Assembly: GCA_028279445.1 (NCBI GenBank)
Contig: JANQNT010000023.1
Span: forward strand, 186,001 to 250,000
Length of the DNA stretch: 64,000 nucleotides
Reading direction: 5' to 3'
Source of the DNA: Tepidamorphaceae bacterium
GTDB lineage: Bacteria; Pseudomonadota; Alphaproteobacteria; Rhizobiales; Tepidamorphaceae
Shown: one piece after another, positions 33,850 through 42,316 of the stretch
Layout of the letters: every line of letters begins with the position of its first letter
Position numbering within the stretch: the stretch's first letter is position 1
Made by a program: the position numbers and the translations under genes
Notes under the pieces: model-generated
The model's input: the letters and a program-made list of their open reading frames with translations, nothing else
Databases searched by the model: none
What the model was told of the DNA's origin: nothing

Positions 33850-33944
33850 TCGCAACCCGGCGATCCTGACATGCCGCGTCCGGCGGGCCGCCGTGCCTGC
33901 CGGGCGCCGCAAGGCCTGACGCCGCACAGGAAAGCGGAAGGGCG

Positions 33945-34652
33945 ATGGGCGAGCTGTTCTCGCTGCTGAGCTACGGGCCCGACGGCTGGGGCGACGAGAT
34001 CGCCCAAGGCGTCTGGCTGACGGTCCGTCTCGCCCTGGCGACGCTGCCCTTCGGGCTGCTTCTCGGACTGCTGATCGCGCTGGCCAAGAACTCCGACGAG
34101 CCGATCCTGCGCGCGGCCGCCAACATCTACACCACCATCTTCCGCGGCCTGCCGGAACTGCTGACGCTGTTCATCGTCTATTTCGGCGGCCAGATCCTGC
34201 TCAGCCGGCTCATCGGCCTGTTCACCGACACTTATGTGGAGGTCAGCGGATTCGTCGCCGGCATGATCGCGCTGGGGCTGGTGTTCTCGGCCTTCGCCAG
34301 CGAGGTGTTCCTCGGCGCGCTGAGGGGCATTCCTCCGGGCCAGTACGAAGCCGGTTCGGCGCTTGGCCTGACGCGGCTGAAGACGCTGCGGCTGATCATC
34401 CTGCCGCAATTGATCCGTCTGGCGCTGCCGGGGCTTTCCAACCTGTGGCTGGTGCTGCTGAAGGACACCGCACTGGTTTCCGTCATCGCGCTCGACGATC
34501 TGCTGCGCAAGACCAACATCGCCGTCGGGGTCACCAAGGAGCCGTTCTTCTTCTATCTGATCGCCTGCCTGATCTATCTGGTGCTGTCGCTGATCTCCTC
34601 CATCGGCATCGGGCGTGCCCGCGCCTGGGCGGAAAAGAGCGAGGTGCGCTGA
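33945..34652 (+). CDS. polar amino-acid ABC transporter permease (HisQ/ArtQ type)
   Basis: The 235-residue inner-membrane permease has about five helices and the HisM/Q family EAA loop EAGSALGLTRLKTLRLIILPQ (about residues 132-152). FRGLPELLTLFIVYFGG is also characteristic. It pairs with the permease 1 bp downstream and the binding protein upstream to make the membrane part of the importer. The start ATG follows GGAAGGGCG. Confidence 0.9.
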   Translation: MGELFSLLSYGPDGWGDEIAQGVWLTVRLALATLPFGLLLGLLIALAKNSDEPILRAAANIYTTIFRGLPELLTLFIVYFGGQILLSRLIGLFTDTYVEVSGFVAGMIALGLVFSAFASEVFLGALRGIPPGQYEAGSALGLTRLKTLRLIILPQLIRLALPGLSNLWLVLLKDTALVSVIALDDLLRKTNIAVGVTKEPFFFYLIACLIYLVLSLISSIGIGRARAWAEKSEVR

Positions 34653-34653
34653 G

Positions 34654-35487
34654 ATGGCGACCCTCGACACCCCCACGGTGGTGCGGCCCGACGTGCGCGC
34701 ACGCCCCTGGACGGTCGCGCGGATCGCCGGCTGGGCTTGGATGGCCGTGTGGATCGCCAGCGCCACCGGCATCTGCTGGATGTTCGTGACCGACTTCGAC
34801 GGCGACTTCTTCGCCCGCTACGCGCCGCGCATGCTGGGCGGGCTGGTGGTGACGCTGCAGCTTGTCGTGTTGTCGGTGATCCTGGGCATGTTCCTGGCCC
34901 TGCCGGTCACCTTCGCGCGCGGCTCGCCCAACAGGCTCATCGGCGGACTTGCCTTCGCTTATGTCTACTTCTTCCGCGGCACGCCGCTGCTTGCCCAGAC
35001 ATTCCTGGTCTATTACGGCGCCGGGCAGTTCCGCGAGCAGCTCGAGATGGTCGGGCTGTGGTGGTTCTTCCGCGAGGCGTTCAACTGCGCGATCTTCACC
35101 TTCGCGCTCAACACCGCCGCCTATCAGGCCGAAATCTTCCGTGGCGCCATCGATGCGGTGCCGCGCGGCCAGACCGAGGGGGGCCATGCGCTCGGCCTGT
35201 CGCGCATGACGATCTTCCGCTACATCGTCGCTCCGCAGGCGATGATCATCGCGCTCAGGCCCTTCGGCAACGAGATCATCCTGATGATCAAGGGATCGGC
35301 GATCGCCTCGGTCATCACCGTGTTCGACCTGATGGGCGAGACGCGCCTCGCCTTCTCGCGGTCCTTCGACTTCCAGGTCTATCTGTGGGCGGCGCTGCTT
35401 TATCTGCTGATGGTGGAGATCCTGCGCCGGGTCTGGGATCGCATCGAAATCCGCCTGACCCGGCACCTGAAGCGCGATCAGGACTGA
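34654..35487 (+). CDS. polar amino-acid ABC transporter permease (HisM/ArtM type)
   Basis: The start MATLDTPTVVRP at 34654 directly follows the previous stop, giving 277 residues. The protein has an N-terminal helix and the permease core with YFFRGTPLLAQTFLVYYGAG and the EAA loop EGGHALGLSRMTIFRYIVAPQ. It is the second permease of the importer. The next gene is a dehydrogenase rather than the expected ATPase. Confidence 0.9.
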   Translation: MATLDTPTVVRPDVRARPWTVARIAGWAWMAVWIASATGICWMFVTDFDGDFFARYAPRMLGGLVVTLQLVVLSVILGMFLALPVTFARGSPNRLIGGLAFAYVYFFRGTPLLAQTFLVYYGAGQFREQLEMVGLWWFFREAFNCAIFTFALNTAAYQAEIFRGAIDAVPRGQTEGGHALGLSRMTIFRYIVAPQAMIIALRPFGNEIILMIKGSAIASVITVFDLMGETRLAFSRSFDFQVYLWAALLYLLMVEILRRVWDRIEIRLTRHLKRDQD

Positions 35488-35574
35488 CTGTACGCTGACA
35501 GCGGGCGCCAAGTGCGCTAGGTCAATCGGCGATCAACTCCGCGGCCCGTGCCGCATCTCCAGACAACGAGGCGT

Positions 35575-36450
35575 ATGACGATGGCGAAGGTCGCATTCAT
35601 CGGACTTGGCGTGATGGGCTACCCCATGGCCGGCCACCTGAAGGCCCGCGGCGGACACGACGTGACCGTCTACAACCGCACTGCCGCGAAAGCGGACAAA
35701 TGGGTCGCCGAACACGGCGGCACGCACGCCGCGACGCCGGCGGAAGCCGCCTCGGGCGCCGATTTCGTGTTCGCCTGCGTCGGCAACGACGACGACCTGC
35801 GCTCGGTGACCACCGGGCTCGGCGGCGCCTTCGAGACGATGGCCAACGGATCGGTGTTCATCGACAACACCACCGCCTCGGCCAGCGTCGCCCGCGAGCT
35901 GCATGGCGTGGCGAGCGAGAAGGGGTTCGGGTTTCTCGACGCGCCGGTGTCCGGCGGACAGGCCGGCGCGGAGAACGGCCAGCTCACGGTGATGGTCGGC
36001 GGCGACGGCGACGCTTACGCGCGGGCCGAGAGCGTGATCGCCTGCTTTGCCCGCTCGGTGCGGCTGATCGGGCCTTCGGGCGCCGGCCAACTGACCAAGA
36101 TGGTCAACCAGATCTGCATCGCTGGCCTGCTGCAGGGCCTGTCGGAAGGTGTCCACTTCGCTGCCAGGGCCGGTCTCGACATTCCGGTCGTCTTCGACGT
36201 GATCTCAAAGGGCGCGGCGCAGTCCTGGCAGATGGAAAACCGCTGGGAGACCATGTCGAAGGGCGAGTTCGACTTCGGCTTCGCGGTGGACTGGATGCGC
36301 AAGGATTTAGGGATTTGCCTTGAGCAGGCACGCGGCTTGGACGCCCATTTGCCAGTGACGGCGCTGGTCGACCAGTTCTATTCCGAAGTGCAGGCCATGG
36401 GCGGCAACCGCTGGGATACGTCGAGCCTGGTCGCCCGGCTTCAGAAATAG
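35575..36450 (+). CDS. beta-hydroxyacid dehydrogenase (3-hydroxyisobutyrate / tartronate-semialdehyde reductase family)
   Basis: This NAD(P)-dependent oxidoreductase of about 291 residues has the Rossmann motif FIGLGVMGYPMAGHL at the N-terminus, the substrate motif DAPVSGGQAGAENG near 120 and the catalytic Lys in GAGQLTKMVNQI near 172. The start ATG 35575 has GAGG upstream; ATG 35581 is an alternative. Substrate specificity in this family is not predictable from motifs. It may act on the compound imported by the upstream transporter. Confidence 0.88.
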   Translation: MTMAKVAFIGLGVMGYPMAGHLKARGGHDVTVYNRTAAKADKWVAEHGGTHAATPAEAASGADFVFACVGNDDDLRSVTTGLGGAFETMANGSVFIDNTTASASVARELHGVASEKGFGFLDAPVSGGQAGAENGQLTVMVGGDGDAYARAESVIACFARSVRLIGPSGAGQLTKMVNQICIAGLLQGLSEGVHFAARAGLDIPVVFDVISKGAAQSWQMENRWETMSKGEFDFGFAVDWMRKDLGICLEQARGLDAHLPVTALVDQFYSEVQAMGGNRWDTSSLVARLQK

Positions 36451-36464
36451 GCTCCGGACCGGCG

Positions 36465-36959
36465 TCACTCCGGCGGCGGCAGGCTGTCTCGTCGTCCACC
36501 GTCGCCGTGACCGCCTGGGCCGCGGCGCGGCGGGCGCATGCGCTGCCAGTCGATCTTCCGGCGCAATTCCACGGGCATCGCCAGGGCAGCCTCCAGCATG
36601 ACGTTCTGGAAGGTGATCAGGCCCTCGGCGGTCGCATCGCGCAGCCCGGCCAGTGCGGTGTCCAACCCGGCGCGGTCGATCGGCTCGGCCTGCAACAGCC
36701 GGGCCACCTCTTCGCGGGCTGTGCGCACGGCGCGGCGGCTGGCACGGATCTCCTCTCGGTTGGCCCGGAAGGCGGCGCGGAAATAGGGTCGCGCCTCGCG
36801 GTGCGTCTCGCGATCCATTGCCTTGTGCGGTCCGCCGCCGTGCCAGCCCCCGCCATGATGGCGCCAGGCCGCCGCCGCGCCCAGCACGAACAGGTTGAGA
36901 CCGACCGAAACGATCAGCAGCGTGGCGATCGCCCAAGCCCATTTGCCGCGAATGGTCAC
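36465..36959 (-). CDS. membrane-anchored periplasmic Spy/CpxP-like (heavy-metal resistance type) protein
   Basis: Translation starts at GTG 36959 (VTIRGKWAWAIATLL), overlapping the previous stop as GTGA. The 164-residue product has an N-terminal membrane helix, a His/Gly-rich stretch (WRHHGGGWHGGG) that could bind metal, and a long charged helical hairpin (FRANREEIRASRRAVRTARE), as in CnrX/Spy-like sensors. It is last in the sigma/anti-sigma operon, so it is likely an envelope-stress or metal sensor or chaperone. Confidence 0.78.
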   Translation of the reverse strand: MTIRGKWAWAIATLLIVSVGLNLFVLGAAAAWRHHGGGWHGGGPHKAMDRETHREARPYFRAAFRANREEIRASRRAVRTAREEVARLLQAEPIDRAGLDTALAGLRDATAEGLITFQNVMLEAALAMPVELRRKIDWQRMRPPRRGPGGHGDGGRRDSLPPPE

Positions 36960-37291
36960 AGCACGTCCTCCAGCACGCTTGTCTCGTCGGCAAGCCCGGT
37001 CAGCGTCGCCAGTTCGCCGGTGAACTGGGTCGATCCGTCGAACACAAGACCGCCGGCGGCAAAACCGCCAATGACGCAAATGCAGGCGAATGCCGCCGCG
37101 CCAAGCGCCAGGCGCGGCCGCAGCAGCGCGCCGGGAAACGCATCGTCGGCGGCCTGTGCGACCCGGGCCATGATCGTCGCGCGCAGATGCGCCGGCGCGG
37201 GTTGTGGCGCAAGCGCCTGCGCCAGCGTTTCCTCGAAGGCCGTCTGACGTGTTGCCGCGTCACGGTCGCGGTGATGCTCAGCCTTCGTCAT
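36956..37291 (-). CDS. putative anti-sigma factor, single membrane span
   Basis: The 111-residue protein has a cytoplasmic helical N-terminal half (TAFEETLAQALAPQPAPAHLRATIMARVAQAADD), one membrane helix (about 64-86, LALGAAAFACICVIGGFAAGG) and a short outer tail. It overlaps the ECF sigma gene by 14 bp and the downstream sensor by 4 bp. Size, topology and position fit an anti-sigma factor; it lacks a zinc-binding HxxxCxxC motif. The assignment rests mainly on context. Confidence 0.65.
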   Translation of the reverse strand: MTKAEHHRDRDAATRQTAFEETLAQALAPQPAPAHLRATIMARVAQAADDAFPGALLRPRLALGAAAFACICVIGGFAAGGLVFDGSTQFTGELATLTGLADETSVLEDVL

Positions 37292-38033
37292 CGAACGTCT
37301 CCTTCAAGGTCCTGCGGGCGCGAAACAGCGCCTGTTCCACCGCTCCGGTCGAGATGTCGAGAATGGTCGCGATCTCGGCATTGGAATGGCCCGACGTGAG
37401 CGACAATACAAGGGCGGCGCGCTGGCGTTCCGGCAGCCTGGCGATGGCACCGTTGAGCCGACGCAGCGCCTGGCGGTCGGCGGTCTGCTGCTCCGGGCCG
37501 GGTGTTTCGTCGGCCGGCTCCAGCGTGTCGCCGAATGGCAGCCAGGCCCGCAGTTTGCGCCGCCGTGCCTGATCGATGCACAGATTGACGGCGATGCGGT
37601 GCAGCCAGGTTGTCGGCGCGGCGGCACCGGGACGCCAGCCCGACGCGCCGCGCCAGACCCGCAGGAACGCCTCCTGGGCAATGTCCTCGGCGTCCGCCGC
37701 GCGGCCCGTGAAGCGCAGTGCAATGGCGTGGACCCGGTCCAGATGACGCTGCATGAACACGCCGAAGGCGCGCTCGTCTCCAGTGCCGATCGCCGCCAGC
37801 AAATCGGCGTCGGGGGTTTCGGCCAGGCTGCCGAAAACCGCCTCGGCACCTGCCCCGCTGCTGGCTGGCTGGTCGTCTTCTGCCACCGCCGTCATTCCGA
37901 ATGTCGCTGCGCCGCGATCCGTTTGCCTGAGCGCGATCATGACCGAGTCGGCCAGCGCGGCAAGCTGCTGGCACGCAAAATCCGGACCGGCGAGGAACGC
38001 CGGTCCGGTTTGCGCAAGTGTAACAGCGGTCAT
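37278..38033 (-). CDS. ECF-type RNA polymerase sigma factor
   Basis: The 251-residue protein has sigma region 2 (ERAFGVFMQRHLDRVHAIALRFTGRAADAEDIAQEAFLRVW) and region 4 (LPERQRAALVLSLTSGHSNAEIATILDISTGAVEQALFRARRTLK). The N-terminus before about residue 78 is longer than usual for ECF factors, but the upstream ATG has an excellent AGGAGG at 10-nt spacing. An ATG at 37895 would give a normal-length protein. It heads an operon with anti-sigma and Spy-like genes, so it probably responds to envelope or metal stress. Confidence 0.87.
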   Translation of the reverse strand: MTAVTLAQTGPAFLAGPDFACQQLAALADSVMIALRQTDRGAATFGMTAVAEDDQPASSGAGAEAVFGSLAETPDADLLAAIGTGDERAFGVFMQRHLDRVHAIALRFTGRAADAEDIAQEAFLRVWRGASGWRPGAAAPTTWLHRIAVNLCIDQARRRKLRAWLPFGDTLEPADETPGPEQQTADRQALRRLNGAIARLPERQRAALVLSLTSGHSNAEIATILDISTGAVEQALFRARRTLKETFDDEG

Positions 38034-38101
38034 GACCCCGTGGCCTCCTGGAGCACTTTCAGCGGAACCTCAGATTCCCGAAGGACCCCTGTCTTCTCTT
38101 C

Positions 38102-38150
38102 GAGCATGTTCTTGTCCGAAAACCGGTTCCCACTTTTCGGGAACATGCTC
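38102..38150. repeat. dispersed Hyphomicrobiales-type palindrome / terminator
   Basis: GAGCATGTTC (38102-38111) pairs with GAACATGCTC (38141-38150), and inside CCGAAAA pairs with TTTTCGG around CCGGTTCCCAC. The core TTGTCCGAAAACCGGTT also occurs in tracts A, B and C. It directly follows the EF-hand gene stop on the minus strand and likely ends that transcript. Confidence 0.8.
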
Positions 38151-38779
38151 TAACCATCGCGATCCGAATCGCGGCCACCGCGGAAGCCGCGACGATCGCG
38201 CATCTGCTGCTTCATCGCTTCAACTTCCTCGCGGCTGATGTCGCCGTCGTCATTCGCATCGAGACGCTCCAGGCGCGGATGCGGTATGGCGGCGAATTCC
38301 GCCGCGCTGATGCTGCCGTTGTTGTCGGCGTCGGCTTCGACGAAGCCACCCACCCGACTGATCCCGCGCGAGGCCCGCATGTCGCGGCGCGCCTGGCGCG
38401 CGGCGTCCTGCATGTCCGCGATTTCCTGCAACGTCACTTCGCCGTTGCCGTCACGGTCGATCCGCTTGAAGCGTTCGGCCTGAACCGCGACAATCTCTTC
38501 AGCCGAGATGACGCCGTCATCGTTGGTATCGGCGCGCTCGAACATGCGGTCGACCATGCGCTCGGCGCGCGGGCCGAAACCGCGACCCATGTGATGCTTG
38601 GACTTGCCATGCCAGCCGCCGCGCATGTCGTCGGCAACGGCAAAACCAAGCGGCACCAGGATGAGTGCTGCCGCAGCAACACCCAGGGTCAGTGTCATGG
38701 GGCGGAAAAGACGGCTTTTCCGCGGCTTGTCGTCTTCAGCAGGCGTGGTTTCGTTCGATGCGTTGTTGTCGATCGTCAT
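38150..38779 (-). CDS. exported/anchored EF-hand calcium-binding protein
   Basis: The 209-residue protein has an N-terminal cytoplasmic tail, a membrane helix (about 27-50, MTLTLGVAAAALILVPLGFAVA) and four EF-hand loops: DTNDDGVISAEE, DRDGNGEVTLQE, DADNNGSISAAE and DANDDGDISREE, each with the acidic residues and central Gly needed for Ca2+. A His/Lys-rich segment (GGWHGKSKHHMGRG) follows the helix. It lies upstream of the ECF sigma gene on the same strand, separated by a palindrome. It is probably a periplasmic Ca2+ or metal sensor. Confidence 0.88.
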   Translation of the reverse strand: MTIDNNASNETTPAEDDKPRKSRLFRPMTLTLGVAAAALILVPLGFAVADDMRGGWHGKSKHHMGRGFGPRAERMVDRMFERADTNDDGVISAEEIVAVQAERFKRIDRDGNGEVTLQEIADMQDAARQARRDMRASRGISRVGGFVEADADNNGSISAAEFAAIPHPRLERLDANDDGDISREEVEAMKQQMRDRRGFRGGRDSDRDG

Positions 38780-38887
38780 GGGGGAAGCATCCTCGGTTCG
38801 GGGTGACTATCCAGGCCGGCATCGCGCCGCCTTCACACCCTCAAACGTCCAGAGCCGCGTTTCCTTACGCGGGTTCCCCCGATTTCA

Positions 38888-39697
38888 TCATTTTCCCCGG
38901 AAAACAGGCGCCCGCTTGGCGGCGAAGGCCGCAATCCCCTCGGCAAAATCGTCGAGCCGCCCGCATTCGGCCTGCAATTCCGCCTCAAGCTGCAGTTGTG
39001 CGCCAAGATCATTGTCCCATGCCTTGCGCGTGGCGTGCTTGATATGGGCGTAGGTCGCGGTCGGCCCGGCGGCGAGACGGGCTGCGAAATCGTGCGCATC
39101 CGCGGCGAAGGTGGCATCGGGATAAACCGCCCAGACCATGCCCCAGTCACGCGCGGTCATCGCATCGATTTCCTCGCCGGTCATCATCATGGCGAGAGCA
39201 CGCTGACGCCCGACAAGCCGAGGCAGCACCCAGGTGCCACCGGAATCAGGCACCAGCGCGATCCTGCAGAAGGCCTTCACGAAGCTGGCGCTTTCGGCTG
39301 CCAGAACGATGTCGCAGATAAGCGCGAGACTGGCCCCAGCGCCGGCGGCGATACCGTTGACGGCAGCAACGGTTGGCACCGGCAGCTCATCGAGGCGCGC
39401 GGTCAATGGATTGAATTTTTCCACCACCAACGTCGCCAGATCCGGGCGGCCGTCGGGCCCCGACGCTATTTTTTCGGTCAGGTCCTGTCCGGAACAAAAT
39501 CCACGGCCCATCCCCGTCAGCAGCAGGCAGCGCACGGTGCTGTCTGCTTCCAGCACATCAAGGGCCGCATTCAGGTCGCGATGCACCTCAGCGGTGATCG
39601 CGTTGAGCGAGTCAGGCCGGTTGAGCGCAATCGTCGCGACCCCTTTTGCAAAGCGGCATTGCAGCGTTTCCAACTCGCCGATATCCGCAAATGCCAT
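38888..39697 (-). CDS. enoyl-CoA hydratase/isomerase family protein (PaaG-like)
   Basis: The 269-residue crotonase-fold enzyme has the oxyanion-hole strands GMGRGFCSGQDL near 62 and AAVNGIAAGAGASLALICD near 112. A catalytic Asp in VPDSGGTWVLPRL fits the PaaG subgroup (phenylacetate pathway ring-epoxide isomerase). No other paa genes are in the window, so a general fatty-acid or aromatic CoA isomerase role is equally possible. Confidence 0.85.
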   Translation of the reverse strand: MAFADIGELETLQCRFAKGVATIALNRPDSLNAITAEVHRDLNAALDVLEADSTVRCLLLTGMGRGFCSGQDLTEKIASGPDGRPDLATLVVEKFNPLTARLDELPVPTVAAVNGIAAGAGASLALICDIVLAAESASFVKAFCRIALVPDSGGTWVLPRLVGRQRALAMMMTGEEIDAMTARDWGMVWAVYPDATFAADAHDFAARLAAGPTATYAHIKHATRKAWDNDLGAQLQLEAELQAECGRLDDFAEGIAAFAAKRAPVFRGK

Positions 39698-39867
39698 TGC
39701 CCGTTCCTTTGCCTACCCCTGATTGACGTAGCGCCATCCTACATGCTCGCTGAAGAATACCCTAAAGCGTTGCTGGATTTGGCATCCGCATCGAAAGGTT
39801 CTCTCAATCAGTTGCGCTTATGGTTGCACGCTCCCGTACCGTCTCACTGCCAATCTGGGGACCGTGA

Positions 39868-40794
39868 ATGGCGCTGAATACACCCATTGAAGCGCTCCTG
39901 CAGCTTGCCAACGAAGATTCAAGCGAGAAGCGCCGCGAACTGTTGCGCGCCGTGACCGATCTATTCATGTCGACCGAGACGGTCAACGAAGAACAGTCCC
40001 AGTTGTTCGACGATGTCATGACCCGGGTTGCCGACGATGCCGGCACCGAGGGCCGGCGCGAACTTTCGAGCCGTATCGCCCCGGTCGGCCATGCCCCGCG
40101 CGGCATCATCAACAAGTTGGCGCGCGACGACGAAATCGACGTTGCGGCTCCGGTGCTCACCGAGTCCCCGGTGCTCTCCGACGACGATCTGGTGCAGATC
40201 ACGGAGACCAAGAGCCAGGACCATCTGGCCGCGGTCAGCGAGCGCAAGGAGATCGCCACGCGTGTCACCGATGTGCTGATCGAACACGGCAACTCCAAGG
40301 TGCTGCGCAACGTGTCCGGCAACACCGGCGCAATGCTGTCGGATACCGGCGCGCGAACGCTGAGCGCCAAAGCCGACGACGACAACACCATCCAGCGCAA
40401 CCTGTTCCGCCGCGACGACCTGCCGCCGGAGGTCGCGCTCGAGGTTCAGGCGCGTGGCGACGTCCCGGAGGAGGAGACCGGCGATCCGAACCCGAACACA
40501 CCGCAAGGCTGGATGATCCCGACCATTGTCCAGGAGTTCTCCAAGCTCTCCGGGCTGGAACCGGACCGGGTCGAGAAGATGATCCTCGAGGAACGTCTCG
40601 ATATCGTGGTCATCATCTGCAAGTCGCTGGAGCTGACCGGGCCGGAGTTCGAAAAGGTGCTGCGCCAGCGCACGCTGCACACCGGACCGCAGGAATACGA
40701 TCTCAACTCGCTGATGTTGCAGTACAATACGCTGCCGCCGCACGCCGCGCAGCGCATGGCGCGTTTCCTCAAGGTGCGTCAGACGGTCGGCTGA
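39868..40794 (+). CDS. DUF2336 domain protein
   Basis: The 308-residue cytosolic helical protein has an N-terminal repeat-like region (IEALLQLANEDSSEKRRELLRAVTDLF), a middle with IATRVTDVLIEHGNSKVLRNVSGNTGA, and a C-terminal RTLHTGPQEYDLNSLMLQYNTLP part. This matches the alphaproteobacterial DUF2336 pattern of HEAT-like helices. Function is unknown; some relatives lie near cell-envelope regulators. It is divergent from the crotonase gene. Confidence 0.82.
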   Translation: MALNTPIEALLQLANEDSSEKRRELLRAVTDLFMSTETVNEEQSQLFDDVMTRVADDAGTEGRRELSSRIAPVGHAPRGIINKLARDDEIDVAAPVLTESPVLSDDDLVQITETKSQDHLAAVSERKEIATRVTDVLIEHGNSKVLRNVSGNTGAMLSDTGARTLSAKADDDNTIQRNLFRRDDLPPEVALEVQARGDVPEEETGDPNPNTPQGWMIPTIVQEFSKLSGLEPDRVEKMILEERLDIVVIICKSLELTGPEFEKVLRQRTLHTGPQEYDLNSLMLQYNTLPPHAAQRMARFLKVRQTVG

Positions 40795-40806
40795 GCCGGC
40801 GGCCGC

Positions 40807-41442
40807 TCAGATCAGCGCGGCGACCTTCGCCCGCAGCACCGGCAGCAGTTCTTCGGCAAACCACGGGTTCTTGTTCAGCCAGGCGTTGTTGCGCCAGGAG
40901 GGGTGCGGCAGCGGCAGCCTGAGCGGGCCATCCGCGGCCATTGCAACGAACTCCCGCCAACGCGCAACCGTCTGCCGCAAGGTCTCGCCGCGCGGCACGT
41001 CAAGATGGTAGTCGCGGGCATAGGCCCCAATGACCAGCAACAACTCGATCTGCGGCATGGCGGCGAAGATGCGGTCGTGCCAGGTGGCGCGGCATTCGCG
41101 GCGCGGTGGCTTGTCGCCCCCCTTGCTGTCGAGACCGGGAAAGCAGAAGCCCATGGGCACGATGGCCAGCCGGCCGGGGTCGTAGAACTGGCTCTCGTCG
41201 ATGCCCATCCAGGCGCGCAACCGGTCGCCCGAGGGATCGGTGAAGGGCTTTCCCGATGCGTGCACGCGGGTGCCGGGCGCCTGGCCCGCAATACATATGC
41301 GTGCCGTCTGCGAGAGCACGGCGACAGGGCGCGGGTCATGCGGCAGCGGCGACGGTGCATGGGCGCACAGATCGCAGGCGGAAATCTCGGCGCCAAGTGC
41401 CTGAAAGTCCCCCGCTCCCGGCGGGTGAACGGTGATGCTCAT
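40807..41442 (-). CDS. uracil-DNA glycosylase family protein
   Basis: The start MSITVHPPGAGDF is preferred (211 aa); a TTG 33 bases upstream also opens the frame. UDG-fold motifs are GQAPGTRVHASGKPFTDPSGDRLRAW near 52 and LPLPHPSWRNNAWL near the end. CDLCAH near the N-terminus is a lone pair, not the four-Cys set of 4Fe-4S UDGs. It may remove uracil or a related lesion from DNA, or be a non-canonical family member. It converges with the DUF2336 gene. Confidence 0.8.
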   Translation of the reverse strand: MSITVHPPGAGDFQALGAEISACDLCAHAPSPLPHDPRPVAVLSQTARICIAGQAPGTRVHASGKPFTDPSGDRLRAWMGIDESQFYDPGRLAIVPMGFCFPGLDSKGGDKPPRRECRATWHDRIFAAMPQIELLLVIGAYARDYHLDVPRGETLRQTVARWREFVAMAADGPLRLPLPHPSWRNNAWLNKNPWFAEELLPVLRAKVAALI

Positions 41443-41484
41443 CGAATTGGTCGGCGATCCCTCATACCCGACCAACTCTAACGC

Positions 41485-42141
41485 CTAAACCCGTTCGGCC
41501 ACCAGATGCCAGTGCCATTCACCGGCATCTTCGGGATCAACATCTCGTAATTCGCGCGCCTCGAAGCCGTCGAACAGGGCGATGAGTTCGGCGGCGTTGC
41601 AGAAGAAGTGCGGATGCTGCTTGTCGCCGCTGCCGTCCGGCTGGACGAAGGTGTTCGGCGAAATCTCGATGCCGCGGCCGTAGTCGTGGCGACGCTTCGA
41701 CAGCATGGTCCCCTGATACGTGCCGCCGGGCTTCAACACCCGCGCGATCTCGGCGATTGCCTTGGCGACCACCTCGCCATCGCCGTGATAGATGACGTTC
41801 CAGGACAGCACATAGTCAAAACTTGCGTCCGCGAAGGGCAGATCGGTCATGCGGCCTGGCATGGTCTCGATGGCCAGATCGCGGGTGCGGGCGTTTGCGG
41901 CGACTTCCGCCAGTCCGGACTCGCTGGCGTCGAGCGCGGTGGTCTCAAACCCGAGCGCGGCCAGCGCCAATGCGTGCCGGCCCACGCCGCAACCAAGGTC
42001 CAGCGCCGTCCGAGCGCCCTGGAGGCGCAGCCGTGTCGCGCAGTGCAGCACGTCATCGATCGGCGTTCCCCACTCCTCGGACTCTTCCCTGGATCGCCAT
42101 GTCTGGTCCCACGCCTCGTGGGCTGTGTCGGTTGCGGTCAT
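41485..42141 (-). CDS. class I SAM-dependent methyltransferase
   Basis: The start MTATDTAHEAWD at 42141 is supported by GGGAG 9 bases upstream, giving 218 residues. Motif I is LDLGCGVGRHALALAALG, followed by TALDASESGLAEVA, FDYVLSWNVIYH and ARVLKPGGTYQGTM. The substrate is unknown. It is divergent from the phnD gene and lies 42 bp after the glycosylase start in the same direction. Confidence 0.88.
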   Translation of the reverse strand: MTATDTAHEAWDQTWRSREESEEWGTPIDDVLHCATRLRLQGARTALDLGCGVGRHALALAALGFETTALDASESGLAEVAANARTRDLAIETMPGRMTDLPFADASFDYVLSWNVIYHGDGEVVAKAIAEIARVLKPGGTYQGTMLSKRRHDYGRGIEISPNTFVQPDGSGDKQHPHFFCNAAELIALFDGFEARELRDVDPEDAGEWHWHLVAERV

Positions 42142-42316
42142 CTTCGCGGCTCCCTGTTCCGGCCATTCCATTTTGACCGCTGCGATAACCCGAATGCTTG
42201 TCACACAGATGACACCGCCCGGTCACAGTCGTGAATCGTCGCGGCGCTATGAGCTTCAACTCCGAGAGCTTGCAGCTCTGACACGGGCAACAATCGAATC
42301 CATCAGGAGGCTCATC

